This document shows, piece by piece, positions 8,818 through 17,128 of a stretch of DNA of 64,000 bases. Below the pieces are notes generated by a model that saw nothing but the letters and a program-made list of their open reading frames with translations, did no database searches and was not told where the DNA came from. Both the position numbers and the translations under genes were made by a program. Origin of the DNA: Bermanella sp040371755. Lineage in GTDB: Bacteria; Pseudomonadota; Gammaproteobacteria; Pseudomonadales; Oceanobacteraceae. The stretch is taken from assembly GCF_040371755.1 (NCBI RefSeq), contig NZ_BAABWE010000012.1, positions 16,031-80,030 on the forward strand, given 5' to 3'. Numbering within the stretch: the first letter of the stretch is position 1; every line of letters begins with the position of its first letter.

Positions 8818-10176
8818 TTACTTACCAATACAAAAACTGCCAAAAATTTTACCCAATAAGTCATCACTGGTGAACTCACCGGTGATTTCATTAAGTGCGT
8901 TTTGCGCCATGCGTAAATCTTCAGCTAACAATTCACCGGCGCTGGCACCTAACAGCTGATCTAAACCGTTATCTAAAAATTCTTTAGCTTGATTGAGTGC
9001 ATCTATGTGACGACGACGGGCTATGAAGCCACCTTCGCTGGCGGCATCAAACCCCATCACCGCTTTAAGGTGCTCACGCAGTACTTGCACACCTATTCCG
9101 TCTTTGGCGGATATACAAATGGCTTGTGAATCTTTTACAAAACCAGAAACTTCACCGGTTAAATCCGCTTTGTTGCGAATGACAGTGATGCGTTCAGGGT
9201 GAGGCAAGCGGCCTACAAAATCCGGCCAAATTTCATCGGGTTTCGTAGATTGGGTTTCGGTGCCGTCAACCATGAGCAATACACGATCCGCTTGTTCTAT
9301 TTCATTCCAAGCGCGCTCAATGCCGATGCTTTCTACTTCGTCTGGGGTATCACGTAACCCAGCGGTATCAATAATGTGCAGTGGCATGCCATCAATATGA
9401 ATATGTTCGCGCAGTACATCGCGGGTAGTACCAGCAATGTGCGTGACAATAGCAGTGTCACGTCCAGAAAGGGCGTTTAACAAAGAAGATTTGCCTGCGT
9501 TGGGCCGACCTGCAATGACTACGTTCATGCCTTCACGCAACAAGGTACCTTGATTGGCTTCTTGCATGACAGTGGCAAGATTGACCATTACTGCTTTTAA
9601 GTCCGCTTCTACTTTGCCATCGCTAAGAAAATCGATTTCTTCTTCAGGAAAATCAATGGCGGCTTCCACATAAATTCGAAGATTAATCAGGCTTTCTACC
9701 AATTCATGGACTCGCTTGCTGAATGCCCCTTGTAACGAACGCACCGCACAGCGGGCCGCTTGCTCAGAGGCAGAATCGATTAAATCGGCGATGGCTTCTG
9801 CTTGAGTTAAATCCATTTTGTCGTTTAAGAAAGCACGCTCAGAGAATTCTCCAGGGCGAGCTGTTCGCGCACCTAGCTCACACACGCGCTTTAAGATGAA
9901 ATCCAACACCACTGGGCCACCATGACCTTGCAGCTCCAGTACATCTTCACCTGTGAAGGAATTAGGCCCTTCAAAGTATAAGGCGAGGCCTTCGTCTAGG
10001 GTTTCATCGGATTCATCTTTAAACGGACAGTAATGGGCGTAACGGGGTTTGGGAACAAATCCCAGCATCGCATTTGCGATGGCGTTAGCTTTAGGCCCAG
10101 ACACACGCACGATACCCACGCCACCTCGACCCGGGGCGGTGGCAATAGCGGCAATGGTGTCTGTGTTGAGTTGCAT
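8818..10176 (-). CDS. mnmE: tRNA modification GTPase MnmE
   Basis: GTPase partner of MnmG. An N-terminal folate-binding domain (1-120) is followed by helical domain and inserted Ras-like G domain, with P-loop GRPNAGKS near 223-230, switch DTAGLRD near 270, and NKADLT. The protein ends FCIGK, carrying the conserved C-terminal cysteine. The frame is open a further 21 codons upstream, but that extension (MFLIFFLFSHL...) lies in a repetitive stretch. Starting at MQLNTDTIAAI gives 452 residues, the family length. An adjacent ATG at 10179 is equally possible. Confidence 0.95.
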   Translation of the reverse strand: MQLNTDTIAAIATAPGRGGVGIVRVSGPKANAIANAMLGFVPKPRYAHYCPFKDESDETLDEGLALYFEGPNSFTGEDVLELQGHGGPVVLDFILKRVCELGARTARPGEFSERAFLNDKMDLTQAEAIADLIDSASEQAARCAVRSLQGAFSKRVHELVESLINLRIYVEAAIDFPEEEIDFLSDGKVEADLKAVMVNLATVMQEANQGTLLREGMNVVIAGRPNAGKSSLLNALSGRDTAIVTHIAGTTRDVLREHIHIDGMPLHIIDTAGLRDTPDEVESIGIERAWNEIEQADRVLLMVDGTETQSTKPDEIWPDFVGRLPHPERITVIRNKADLTGEVSGFVKDSQAICISAKDGIGVQVLREHLKAVMGFDAASEGGFIARRRHIDALNQAKEFLDNGLDQLLGASAGELLAEDLRMAQNALNEITGEFTSDDLLGKIFGSFCIGK

Positions 10177-10179
10177 CAT

Positions 10180-10266
10180 AGAAGTAAGATGTGAGACGTA
10201 AGAGGTTAGATGAGAAAAAAGAAAGAAGATAAGAAACATCTAACGCTTCTCATCTCCCATCTAACG
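10180..10266. repeat. Purine/pyrimidine-biased degenerate repeat between mnmE and yidC
   Basis: On the plus strand this is built of repeated octamer-like units (agatgtga, gacgtaag, ggttagat, then catctaac twice). The unit GTTAGATG in the left half (from about 10214) is complemented by two CATCTAAC copies in the right half, so a stem can form. It lies immediately after the yidC stop and could act as a weak terminator or transcript stabiliser. It creates a false N-terminal extension of mnmE. Confidence 0.55.
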
Positions 10267-10274
10267 TAAACCAG

Positions 10275-11936
10275 CTAGCTTTTGCTTTCGTTTTCTATTT
10301 GCTTAGTGATGTAGTACTGCTGCGCAATAGACAACAGGTTATTCACTACCCAGTACAGTACAAGACCTGATGGGAAGAACAAGAAGAATACGGTGAAAAC
10401 CACTGGCATAAGCTTCATAACTTTTGCTTGCATTGGGTCTGGCGGCGTTGGGTTAAGTTGCATTTGAACAAACATGCTCACACCCATGATTAACGGCAAA
10501 ATGAAGTATGGATCTTTCAATGATAAATCTTGAATCCACAGCATGAACGGCGCTTGGCGCAATTCTACAGACTCCATTAATACCCAATACAATGCGATGA
10601 ATACCGGCATTTGCACAAGAATCGGTAAACAACCACCTAATGGGTTTATCTTTTCTTTCTTGTATAAACCCATCATTTCTTGGCTAAGTTTTTGACGATC
10701 TTCACCAAACTGTTCACGAAGAGCAGCCAGTTTAGGTGCCACACGACGCATGTTAGCCATTGAACGATAGCTAGTAGCGGATAATGGGAAGAAGGCTAAC
10801 TTAACCAAAATAGTTAAGAAAATAATGGCCCAACCCCAGTTGCCTAAAATTGAGTGAATAAGGGTTAGTAGCCAGAATAACGGTTGTGCTACCCACCATA
10901 ACCAACCGTAATCTACAGTTAACTCTAAGTTTTCAGAAGTTTCTGCTAATAAATCTTGATCTTTAGGGCCAAGATAAAGGCTGGTGAAGGTCGATGCTTG
11001 CTCTCCAGCATTCACATTTAACGCTTCATCGTAGTAACCAATGATGTAGCTATTACCCGCTTTACGTGTGTTGTAAGTATGAGCTGCTTCAGGGTTTGGC
11101 ACCCATGCACTTAAGAAGTAATGCTGTAAAAATGCAACCCAACCCCCTTGAATAGTTTCTTTAAAGCGACCTTCATCAATGTCGTCAAAATCAATTTTAT
11201 GATAACGCTCAGATGGGCGAGTAACAGCACCACCTAGGTAAGATGCCATTCCCATAGACTCCATACTGGATGGGTCTGGGCTTCTGTCACGCTTAAATTG
11301 CGCATAGAAGTTGGCTTTCCAAGGGGCTTGGGAGGTGTTATTTACTTCATAACCCACATCTACCAAGTAATTGCCACGTTTGAACTTAAATACTTTATCA
11401 ATGACTACTTGATCTTGATTAAAGCTAAGTTTAACCACTAACTCATCACTGGTTTCATCTAATAAGTATTGAGTTTTTTCAGTACTAAATAATGCACGGC
11501 CTTTTTTATCAATACCGTTAGCACCTACTAAACCGCTTTGCGCCACATAAGTTCGCATTGGGCTTTGTTCTAATAGAACAAATGGAATATTTTTATCAGA
11601 AAGAGACTGTGGAAACGCTTTCAAAGCGGCATAAACAATGTCACCACCTTGAGGATCAATTCGGATATCTAATACATCGGTTTGTACTTCAATCAGATCT
11701 GTGGATACCACTATGTTGCTTTCAACTTGTGGTTCATCTTCGCTGACATCAGGCACATCTGCTGTTGCGGACTGCTCAGCCATAACATTAGGAGCAGAGG
11801 ACGAACTCGTCATAGACTGAGATGTCATCACTGACTGAGATATAGGGGCTTTGCCGTAATCTTCATTCCACTGTAGTACCAGCATGTAGGAAATCACTGC
11901 TAGACCGATCAGAATGATTGCTCTTCTTGCATCCAT
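10275..11936 (-). CDS. yidC: Membrane protein insertase YidC
   Basis: 553 residues, gammaproteobacterial YidC1 type. One N-terminal membrane helix (about 5-22) is followed by a large periplasmic beta domain (to about 340) and the conserved five-helix core. In the core, the cytoplasmic hairpin RRVAPKLAALREQFG precedes NPLGGCLPILVQMPVF. It inserts membrane proteins with or without SecYEG, including subunit c of the ATP synthase encoded nearby. It follows yidD by a few bases in the rpmH-rnpA-yidD-yidC-mnmE array. Confidence 0.97.
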   Translation of the reverse strand: MDARRAIILIGLAVISYMLVLQWNEDYGKAPISQSVMTSQSMTSSSSAPNVMAEQSATADVPDVSEDEPQVESNIVVSTDLIEVQTDVLDIRIDPQGGDIVYAALKAFPQSLSDKNIPFVLLEQSPMRTYVAQSGLVGANGIDKKGRALFSTEKTQYLLDETSDELVVKLSFNQDQVVIDKVFKFKRGNYLVDVGYEVNNTSQAPWKANFYAQFKRDRSPDPSSMESMGMASYLGGAVTRPSERYHKIDFDDIDEGRFKETIQGGWVAFLQHYFLSAWVPNPEAAHTYNTRKAGNSYIIGYYDEALNVNAGEQASTFTSLYLGPKDQDLLAETSENLELTVDYGWLWWVAQPLFWLLTLIHSILGNWGWAIIFLTILVKLAFFPLSATSYRSMANMRRVAPKLAALREQFGEDRQKLSQEMMGLYKKEKINPLGGCLPILVQMPVFIALYWVLMESVELRQAPFMLWIQDLSLKDPYFILPLIMGVSMFVQMQLNPTPPDPMQAKVMKLMPVVFTVFFLFFPSGLVLYWVVNNLLSIAQQYYITKQIENESKS

Positions 11937-11942
11937 TGGTAA

Positions 11943-12221
11943 TTAGCTCTTATTCGATAATTTTTTATGGGGAACTGGATCGTATCCATGGGAACCCCAA
12001 GGATGACAGCGTCCAATTCGCTTAATACTTAGCCACAGACCAGACAAAGGACCATGCATTTCTAGTGCTTCGAGGGCGTATTCTGAACAAGTTGGGATGT
12101 GTCGGCAACGACTTGGTAACAAAGGACTGATACCAATGCGGTAAAAACGAATCGGCAGGGCAATAAAGTTAGTTAAAACTGAGCTATTGCTGACGTGTTT
12201 TTTTTCTGGAACGGTTGCCAT
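11943..12221 (-). CDS. yidD: Membrane protein insertion efficiency factor YidD
   Basis: 92 residues, DUF37/YidD family. The conserved blocks are ISPLLPSRCRHIPTCSEYA and CHPWGSHGYDPVP, with the family cysteines. It is thought to act at the inner face of the membrane near YidC. The proposed ATG overlaps the 3' end of rnpA by 38 bases in another frame; a later start would lose part of a non-conserved N-terminal tail only, so the exact start is uncertain. Confidence 0.92.
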   Translation of the reverse strand: MATVPEKKHVSNSSVLTNFIALPIRFYRIGISPLLPSRCRHIPTCSEYALEALEMHGPLSGLWLSIKRIGRCHPWGSHGYDPVPHKKLSNKS

Positions 12222-12573
12222 TTGGTTTTTGCCTTAACCGTGTCCAAAGTTGGTCCACCATGTGTCTCAATTCGGTTTTATCCAAATCTTTAGCACCGGC
12301 TCGCGACAGTACTACACAATCAAAGTTTTCTAACTCGAACTGATGATGACGAAAGCTTTCGCGAATAATGCGTTTGATCTCATTGCGATCAACTGCTCGT
12401 TTAGCATGCTTCTTCGCCACAACTAAGCCCATTCTGGCAATCCCTAATTCATTGCGACGAGCAAGAATTAAGATTTGCTTAGACTGGGCTTTGGCATCTG
12501 CTTGATCGAATACCCGTCGATAATCCCCTGCCGTCAGAAGTCTAACGTGGCGCGGGAATACCGTGCTGGTCAT
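12184..12573 (-). CDS. rnpA: Ribonuclease P protein component
   Basis: Basic 129-residue protein that assists the RNase P RNA in tRNA 5' maturation. The RNR signature region is RAVDRNEIKRIIRESF (60-75); the N-terminal LLTAGDYRRVFD block is also typical. It lies six bases after rpmH, its usual operon partner, and overlaps yidD at its 3' end. Confidence 0.95.
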   Translation of the reverse strand: MTSTVFPRHVRLLTAGDYRRVFDQADAKAQSKQILILARRNELGIARMGLVVAKKHAKRAVDRNEIKRIIRESFRHHQFELENFDCVVLSRAGAKDLDKTELRHMVDQLWTRLRQKPNGNRSRKKTRQQ

Positions 12574-12579
12574 TTCGAA

Positions 12580-12714
12580 TTATGCAGAAAGTTTACTGCG
12601 ACCTTTGGCACGACGACGAGCCAAAATTTGACGACCTGATTTGGTTGCCATACGTGCGCGGAAGCCGTGGGTACGCTTGCGCTTTAGGACGCTAGGTTGA
12701 AAAGTACGTTTCAT
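12580..12714 (-). CDS. rpmH: 50S ribosomal protein L34
   Basis: 44 residues beginning MKRTFQPSVLKRKRTHGF, the near-invariant L34 sequence, ending GRSKLSA. An in-frame upstream ATG would add 24 unrelated residues and is rejected on family length. It is the first gene of the rpmH-rnpA-yidD-yidC-mnmE series, divergent from dnaA across the likely oriC. Confidence 0.98.
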   Translation of the reverse strand: MKRTFQPSVLKRKRTHGFRARMATKSGRQILARRRAKGRSKLSA

Positions 12715-13192
12715 GCCTTGTCTCTCAAAACTGTTAACAATAAAAATAAGGGAGCGGATTGTATTGAAAACAGCCAATGTATTCAATCAATCTTTTACTT
12801 ATTTATTATTTAATTACGTTTTTATTATTTTTTACGATTTTTAAGAGATTAGATAATTAAATAAAATATATATGTATTGAATATATGTTTTTTATGATTT
12901 GTTATTGTTAATAGTAACGCTATTTTCTGTGGATAACCAATTAAAAGCCTTTAAATACAAGGGATTCCAGAGATGATAAATCCTGTATACTTCACGTAAA
13001 AGCTGAGTAAAAGGCCAAGATAACTTGGGGATGAAATAGGGGGTTATGCACAAGGGTGAATAAAATCTAAGTTATTCACATTTTCCTCCCGTTTATACAC
13101 ATATCTAATCCACAGCTGATTAACAGAGTTATCTGTGGATAACTCTGACAATATTGGTACAATGCACAACTGTTTAAAGATGGAGTCCAGCC
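12715..13192. other. Probable chromosomal origin of replication (oriC)
   Basis: Gap of 478 bases between divergent rpmH and dnaA, the oriC location in Pseudomonas. Exact TTATNCACA boxes lie at 12928-12936 (inverted), 13044-13052, 13072-13080, 13093-13101 and 13134-13142 (inverted); a one-mismatch box is at 13106-13114. A very AT-rich tract at about 12787-12905 is a good unwinding element. Promoters for both flanking genes must also be here. Boxes near the dnaA start could also mediate dnaA autoregulation. Confidence 0.85.
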
Positions 13193-14626
13193 GTGCTGGC
13201 ATTATGGGATGAATGTGTACGTTGCTTACAAGATGAGCTGCCTGCACAACAATTTAATACTTGGATACGCCCATTAAGAGCTGAGCAGTCAGAATCTGGC
13301 TTAGTGGTGTCTGCGCCTAACCGTTTTGTTAAAGACTGGGTTAAAGACAAATTCTCAAATCGTATTCAATCACTTTTGGAAGAACTCAATGGTGGGCAGG
13401 TTTTATCGTTTGAATTGGGTATTGGCTCTAATGCCAGTACGCCTGCTTTTATAGCACCTGCGCCAATAAAACCTGCACCTAAGCCTAAGGTTGAACCTGA
13501 ACCTGCTTCGTTCACGCCAGAGGTGATAACCTCTGCCCCTGCGAAAGTTATTGCACCTGTGGCTGAAAAGACCCGTAAAGTGCAGGTTGAAGGCAGTATT
13601 CAACACCAAAGCAGCTTAAATAAGCGGTTTACCTTTGATACCTTTGTTGAAGGTAAGTCCAACCAATTAGCTCACGCAGCTGCTCAGCAAGTTTCACAAA
13701 ATGCAGGTGGCTCTTATAACCCGCTATTTATATATGGGGGTGTGGGTCTTGGTAAAACCCACTTGATGCACGCTGTGGGCAACCATATTCAGAACCAAAA
13801 CCCTAATGCCAAGGTGGTTTATTTGCATTCTGAGCGATTTGTAGCAGACATGGTTAAAGCTCTACAGTTAAATGCCATTAATGAATTCAAGCGTTATTAC
13901 CGTAGTGTTGATGCTTTATTGATCGATGATATCCAATTCTTTGCTGGTAAAGAGCGTAGCCAAGAAGAATTCTTCCATACCTTTAATGCGTTATTAGAGG
14001 GTGGCCAACAAATGATATTAACTTGTGATCGCTACCCAAAAGAAATAGATGGGCTAGAAGATCGTCTTAAAAGTCGTTTTGGTTGGGGATTAACCGTGGC
14101 GGTTGAACCACCTGAACTTGAGACTCGTGTGGCTATATTAATGAAAAAAGCTGAAGAAGAGGGTATCGACCTTCCTCATGAAGCGGCTTTTTTTGTAGCG
14201 CAAAAGATAAGATCAAATGTACGTGAGTTAGAAGGGGCGCTTAAACGGGTGATTGCTAACGCAGCATTTACAGGTTCTAAGATCACGTTACCATTTATTA
14301 AAGAAAGCTTAAAAGATTTATTGGCTTTATCTGATAAGCAGGTCAGTATTGATAATATTCAACGTATCGTTGCTGAGTATTATAAAATTAAGGTCTCTGA
14401 CTTATTATCTAAGCGACGCTCGCGCTCTGTGGCTCGACCAAGACAAGTGGCCATGGCATTAAGTAAAGAATTAACCAACCATAGCTTGCCAGAAATAGGC
14501 GATGCATTTGGGGGTCGGGACCATACAACGGTTCTACACGGCTGTCGCAAAATTAAAGAACTGCGTGAAACTAACGCAGACATCAGCGAAGATTATAAAA
14601 ACCTATTGCGGTCACTGACCAGTTAA
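13193..14626 (+). CDS. dnaA: Chromosomal replication initiator DnaA
   Basis: AAA+ initiator of 477 residues, GTG start (GTG CTG GCA) with GGAG upstream. Domain I (1-80, with QDELPAQQFNTWIRPL) mediates self-assembly and helicase loading. Domain II (about 85-140) is Pro/Lys/Ala-rich linker. Domain III has Walker A GGVGLGKT (182-189) and LLIDDIQFF. Domain IV carries the box-binding signature around GGRDHTTVLHGCRKI. It heads dnaA-dnaN-recF-gyrB. Confidence 0.98.
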   Translation: MLALWDECVRCLQDELPAQQFNTWIRPLRAEQSESGLVVSAPNRFVKDWVKDKFSNRIQSLLEELNGGQVLSFELGIGSNASTPAFIAPAPIKPAPKPKVEPEPASFTPEVITSAPAKVIAPVAEKTRKVQVEGSIQHQSSLNKRFTFDTFVEGKSNQLAHAAAQQVSQNAGGSYNPLFIYGGVGLGKTHLMHAVGNHIQNQNPNAKVVYLHSERFVADMVKALQLNAINEFKRYYRSVDALLIDDIQFFAGKERSQEEFFHTFNALLEGGQQMILTCDRYPKEIDGLEDRLKSRFGWGLTVAVEPPELETRVAILMKKAEEEGIDLPHEAAFFVAQKIRSNVRELEGALKRVIANAAFTGSKITLPFIKESLKDLLALSDKQVSIDNIQRIVAEYYKIKVSDLLSKRRSRSVARPRQVAMALSKELTNHSLPEIGDAFGGRDHTTVLHGCRKIKELRETNADISEDYKNLLRSLTS

Positions 14627-14639
14627 GAGTGGGAAAGGC

Positions 14640-15743
14640 ATGAAATTCACAATCACTAGGGAAGCCCTATTAAAGCCACTTCAGTTAGTTGCCGGCGTTG
14701 TTGAACGTCGCCAGACTCTACCTGTGCTATCCAATGTATTACTTGAAGTGAGAGGCGACCAGCTTTCACTAACAGGTACGGACTTAGAAGTGGAAATGGT
14801 CGGTAATGCTCAATTACTAGAACCAGGTACAGACGGTGAAATAACCGTTCCTGCAAAAAAATTGATGGATATTTGTAAGTCTTTACCTGATCAAAGCACT
14901 ATTGTTATTAGTCAGGACGAGCACCGCGTACAACTGCAAGCAGGGCGTAGTAAGTTTGTATTATCCAGCTTGCCAGCCAACGAATTCCCTAATGTAGACG
15001 ACATAGAGGCCACTATTACGGTGAATGTACCTCAAGCTCAGCTACGTCGAGTAATTGATCGTACAGCCTTTGCCATGGCGCAACAGGATGTTCGTTATTA
15101 CCTAAACGGCTTATTACTAGAAGTAAAAGCGGATCAACTACGTGCAGTTGCCACTGATGGACACCGTTTGGCCACATGTGGTGTGCCTGTTTCATTGGAA
15201 ATGGAAGGCAAAACTCAGGTTATCGTACCGCGTAAAGCCGTTTTAGAGCTGGCTAAACTGATGACAGACCCTGAATCTACTGTTGAATTGATGTTAAGTA
15301 ATAATCACGTACGTGCCAAAGTAGGTGAATACACATTTACCTCTAAGTTGGTTGACGGTAAGTTCCCAGACTACGAACGTGTTATTCCGCGCAATGGTAA
15401 CAAGGTATTAATTGCCGATCGTCAGGCTTTGCGTCAGGTTTTCCAACGTACTGCGATTCTTTCTAACGAGAAATACCGTGGTGTACGCTTACTTCTTGAT
15501 GAAGGCACATTACAAGTTGTGGCCAATAACCCAGAGCAAGAGCAAGCGGAAGAAAGTATCGGTGTTGAATACCAAAACGATGCATTAGAAATTGGTTTCA
15601 ATGTGAGCTACCTGCAAGATGTATTGTCAGTATTGGATGGTGATGACATGAAGATGACCCTAGCAGATGCTAACTCTTCAGCGGTAATGGAAGAGGTAGA
15701 GAGTGGGGATTCGCTCTATGTTGTTATGCCAATGAGACTGTAA
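14640..15743 (+). CDS. dnaN: DNA polymerase III beta sliding clamp
   Basis: 367 residues, the standard three-domain clamp (E. coli 366), starting MKFTITREALLKPLQLVAG and ending YVVMPMRL, both highly typical. It tethers DNA polymerase III to DNA and organises other replication and repair proteins. It begins 13 bases after dnaA and is followed directly by a large palindromic repeat and a terminator, so recF may be partly uncoupled from it. Confidence 0.98.
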   Translation: MKFTITREALLKPLQLVAGVVERRQTLPVLSNVLLEVRGDQLSLTGTDLEVEMVGNAQLLEPGTDGEITVPAKKLMDICKSLPDQSTIVISQDEHRVQLQAGRSKFVLSSLPANEFPNVDDIEATITVNVPQAQLRRVIDRTAFAMAQQDVRYYLNGLLLEVKADQLRAVATDGHRLATCGVPVSLEMEGKTQVIVPRKAVLELAKLMTDPESTVELMLSNNHVRAKVGEYTFTSKLVDGKFPDYERVIPRNGNKVLIADRQALRQVFQRTAILSNEKYRGVRLLLDEGTLQVVANNPEQEQAEESIGVEYQNDALEIGFNVSYLQDVLSVLDGDDMKMTLADANSSAVMEEVESGDSLYVVMPMRL

Positions 15744-15863
15744 AAAGCTATCTGCGTTGGCAATGCTTTGTTAAAGATTAATTTAAACTCGTTACATAGC
15801 GCTGCTATGCGCCTCGCCTAAATTAATCTTTGTCGCGCCTTGCCTGCCTCGATTACGCTTTTA
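15743..15863. repeat. Nested palindromic intergenic element, copy A
   Basis: About 120 bp starting at the dnaN stop. The left flank is AAGCTATCTGCGTTGG. Inner arms AAAGATTAATTTA (15773-15785) and TAAATTAATCTTT (15819-15831) pair perfectly over 13 bp. The loop begins CTCGTTA and contains a small hairpin CATAGC-GCT-GCTATG (15795-15809), then GCGCCTCGCC. The right flank is GCCTTGCCTGCCTCG followed by ACGCTT, and partly complements the left. It shares flanks and loop, but not inner arms, with copy B. Confidence 0.85.
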
Positions 15864-15876
15864 AATAATTACAGAC

Positions 15877-15900
15877 AAAGGGGCTTTTAGTCCCTTTTTT
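15877..15900 (+). terminator. Intrinsic terminator after dnaN
   Basis: AAAGGGGC (15877-15884) pairs with the segment ending TCCCTTT, followed by a six-T run ending at 15900. It lies about 130 bases past the dnaN stop, beyond repeat copy A, and 110 bases before recF. Confidence 0.75.
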
Positions 15901-16010
15901 GTGCCTTGAATTTGCTTTTTTGCTGATGCTTATAATCTTTTAAATCACGATTTTTTGATGGAATCATATGATGATCCAGTTTTTAGGAAATCAAATAGAA
16001 TCAATAACTT

Positions 16011-17102
16011 ATGGCGATTGAAAGTCTGATGTTACAAGGGGTTCGCAATCTCGAGCCTTTAAATATCAACCCTAGTCGTCAGATCAATCTTATCTATGGT
16101 GAAAACGGCTCTGGTAAAACCAGTTTACTTGAAGCTATCTACTATCTTGCCTACTGTAAAAGCTTTCGCACCCATAAACAAAAGAACTTAATTCAGCACG
16201 GTAACGAGTCTTTAACCGCATTTTGTAAATTAACCTTAGATAAAGGCCGTTATCAATTAGGTGTGGAGCGTAATATTAAAGGGGAGCGCCGAATTAAGCT
16301 AAACGGTGAGTGGCTACAAAGTGCGGCGGAATTAGCTTCGGTACTGCCTATACAACTGTTAGACCCAACTATGTTTCGTTTATTAGAAGGTTCACCACAA
16401 CTTCGACGGGAATATTTAGATTGGGGTGTGTTCCACGTGGAACCAAATTTCATTCATCTTTGGCGCAACTTCAAAAAAGCTCACAAAACTAGAAATGCAT
16501 TATTACGATCTGGTAGTGCCAGCGAAGGTGAGCGAAAGATATGGCATGAGTCTTTGGCTAAATTTGCAAACCAAATAAATAATTACCGGCAAGAATATAT
16601 CAAACGCTTAAAACCGGTATTTGATGAATTCATGGAAAGGCTTAATCCTAAGTTGGGCATTACCATGAGTTTTTATCAAGGCTGGGGAAAAGATAGAGAT
16701 TATCTAGAATTACTCGAAGAAAGCTGGCCCAGTGACCTTAAAATGGGGTTCACACAACTAGGGCCACAGCGAGCTGATTTGCGCATTAAAGCCAATGGAT
16801 TGCCTGCAATGGAAGTTTTATCCCGTGGTCAGCAGAAAATGGTTGTGTGCGCGCTTAAACTGGCTCAGGCACAAATCTATCGAGATGTCTCAAATCGTCC
16901 CTGTATATTCCTAGTTGACGATTTGTGCGCAGAATTGGATTTAAACCACAGAAAAGCTTTATGTAGCCTGCTAGAAGAATTAGAATGTCAGGTCTTTGTA
17001 ACCGCTGTTGAAGCAGAGCAAATAGCGGATTGCTGGTCCCAAGAAAGTCGAAGTAACATGAGTACGTTCCACGTGGAACACGGGGCCATAAATCTAGAAT
17101 AA
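16011..17102 (+). CDS. recF: DNA replication and repair protein RecF
   Basis: SMC-like ATPase of 363 residues that helps load RecA at gaps with RecO and RecR. Walker A GENGSGKTS lies at 30-38, the signature SRGQQKMVV about 100 residues from the C terminus, and Walker B FLVDDLCAELD follows. The gene carries two parS-like palindromes read as FHVE, one in the family-typical GVFHVEP segment and one near the C terminus. gyrB starts 26 bases downstream. Confidence 0.97.
   Translation: MAIESLMLQGVRNLEPLNINPSRQINLIYGENGSGKTSLLEAIYYLAYCKSFRTHKQKNLIQHGNESLTAFCKLTLDKGRYQLGVERNIKGERRIKLNGEWLQSAAELASVLPIQLLDPTMFRLLEGSPQLRREYLDWGVFHVEPNFIHLWRNFKKAHKTRNALLRSGSASEGERKIWHESLAKFANQINNYRQEYIKRLKPVFDEFMERLNPKLGITMSFYQGWGKDRDYLELLEESWPSDLKMGFTQLGPQRADLRIKANGLPAMEVLSRGQQKMVVCALKLAQAQIYRDVSNRPCIFLVDDLCAELDLNHRKALCSLLEELECQVFVTAVEAEQIADCWSQESRSNMSTFHVEHGAINLE
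16429..16444. promoter_or_regulatory. parS: parS centromere site 1 (inside recF)
   Basis: TGTTCCACGTGGAACC matches the gammaproteobacterial parS consensus TGTTCCACGTGGAACA at 15 of 16 positions, with a perfect 14-bp palindromic core. ParB encoded at 2455-3363 is the expected ligand. Confidence 0.88.
17065..17080. promoter_or_regulatory. parS: parS centromere site 2 (inside recF)
   Basis: CGTTCCACGTGGAACA, 15 of 16 to the consensus, with the same perfect core as site 1 and 636 bases from it. It is near the recF 3' end, where the protein sequence is less constrained, which favours selection for the DNA site. Confidence 0.88.
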
Positions 17103-17128
17103 ACACCGTTCTGCCAGGAGTTTGATCC

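Noticed and set aside
13044..13247. Minus-strand open frame in the rpmH-dnaA gap
   Set aside because: It runs through the DnaA boxes and into dnaA; no ribosome site or recognisable protein.
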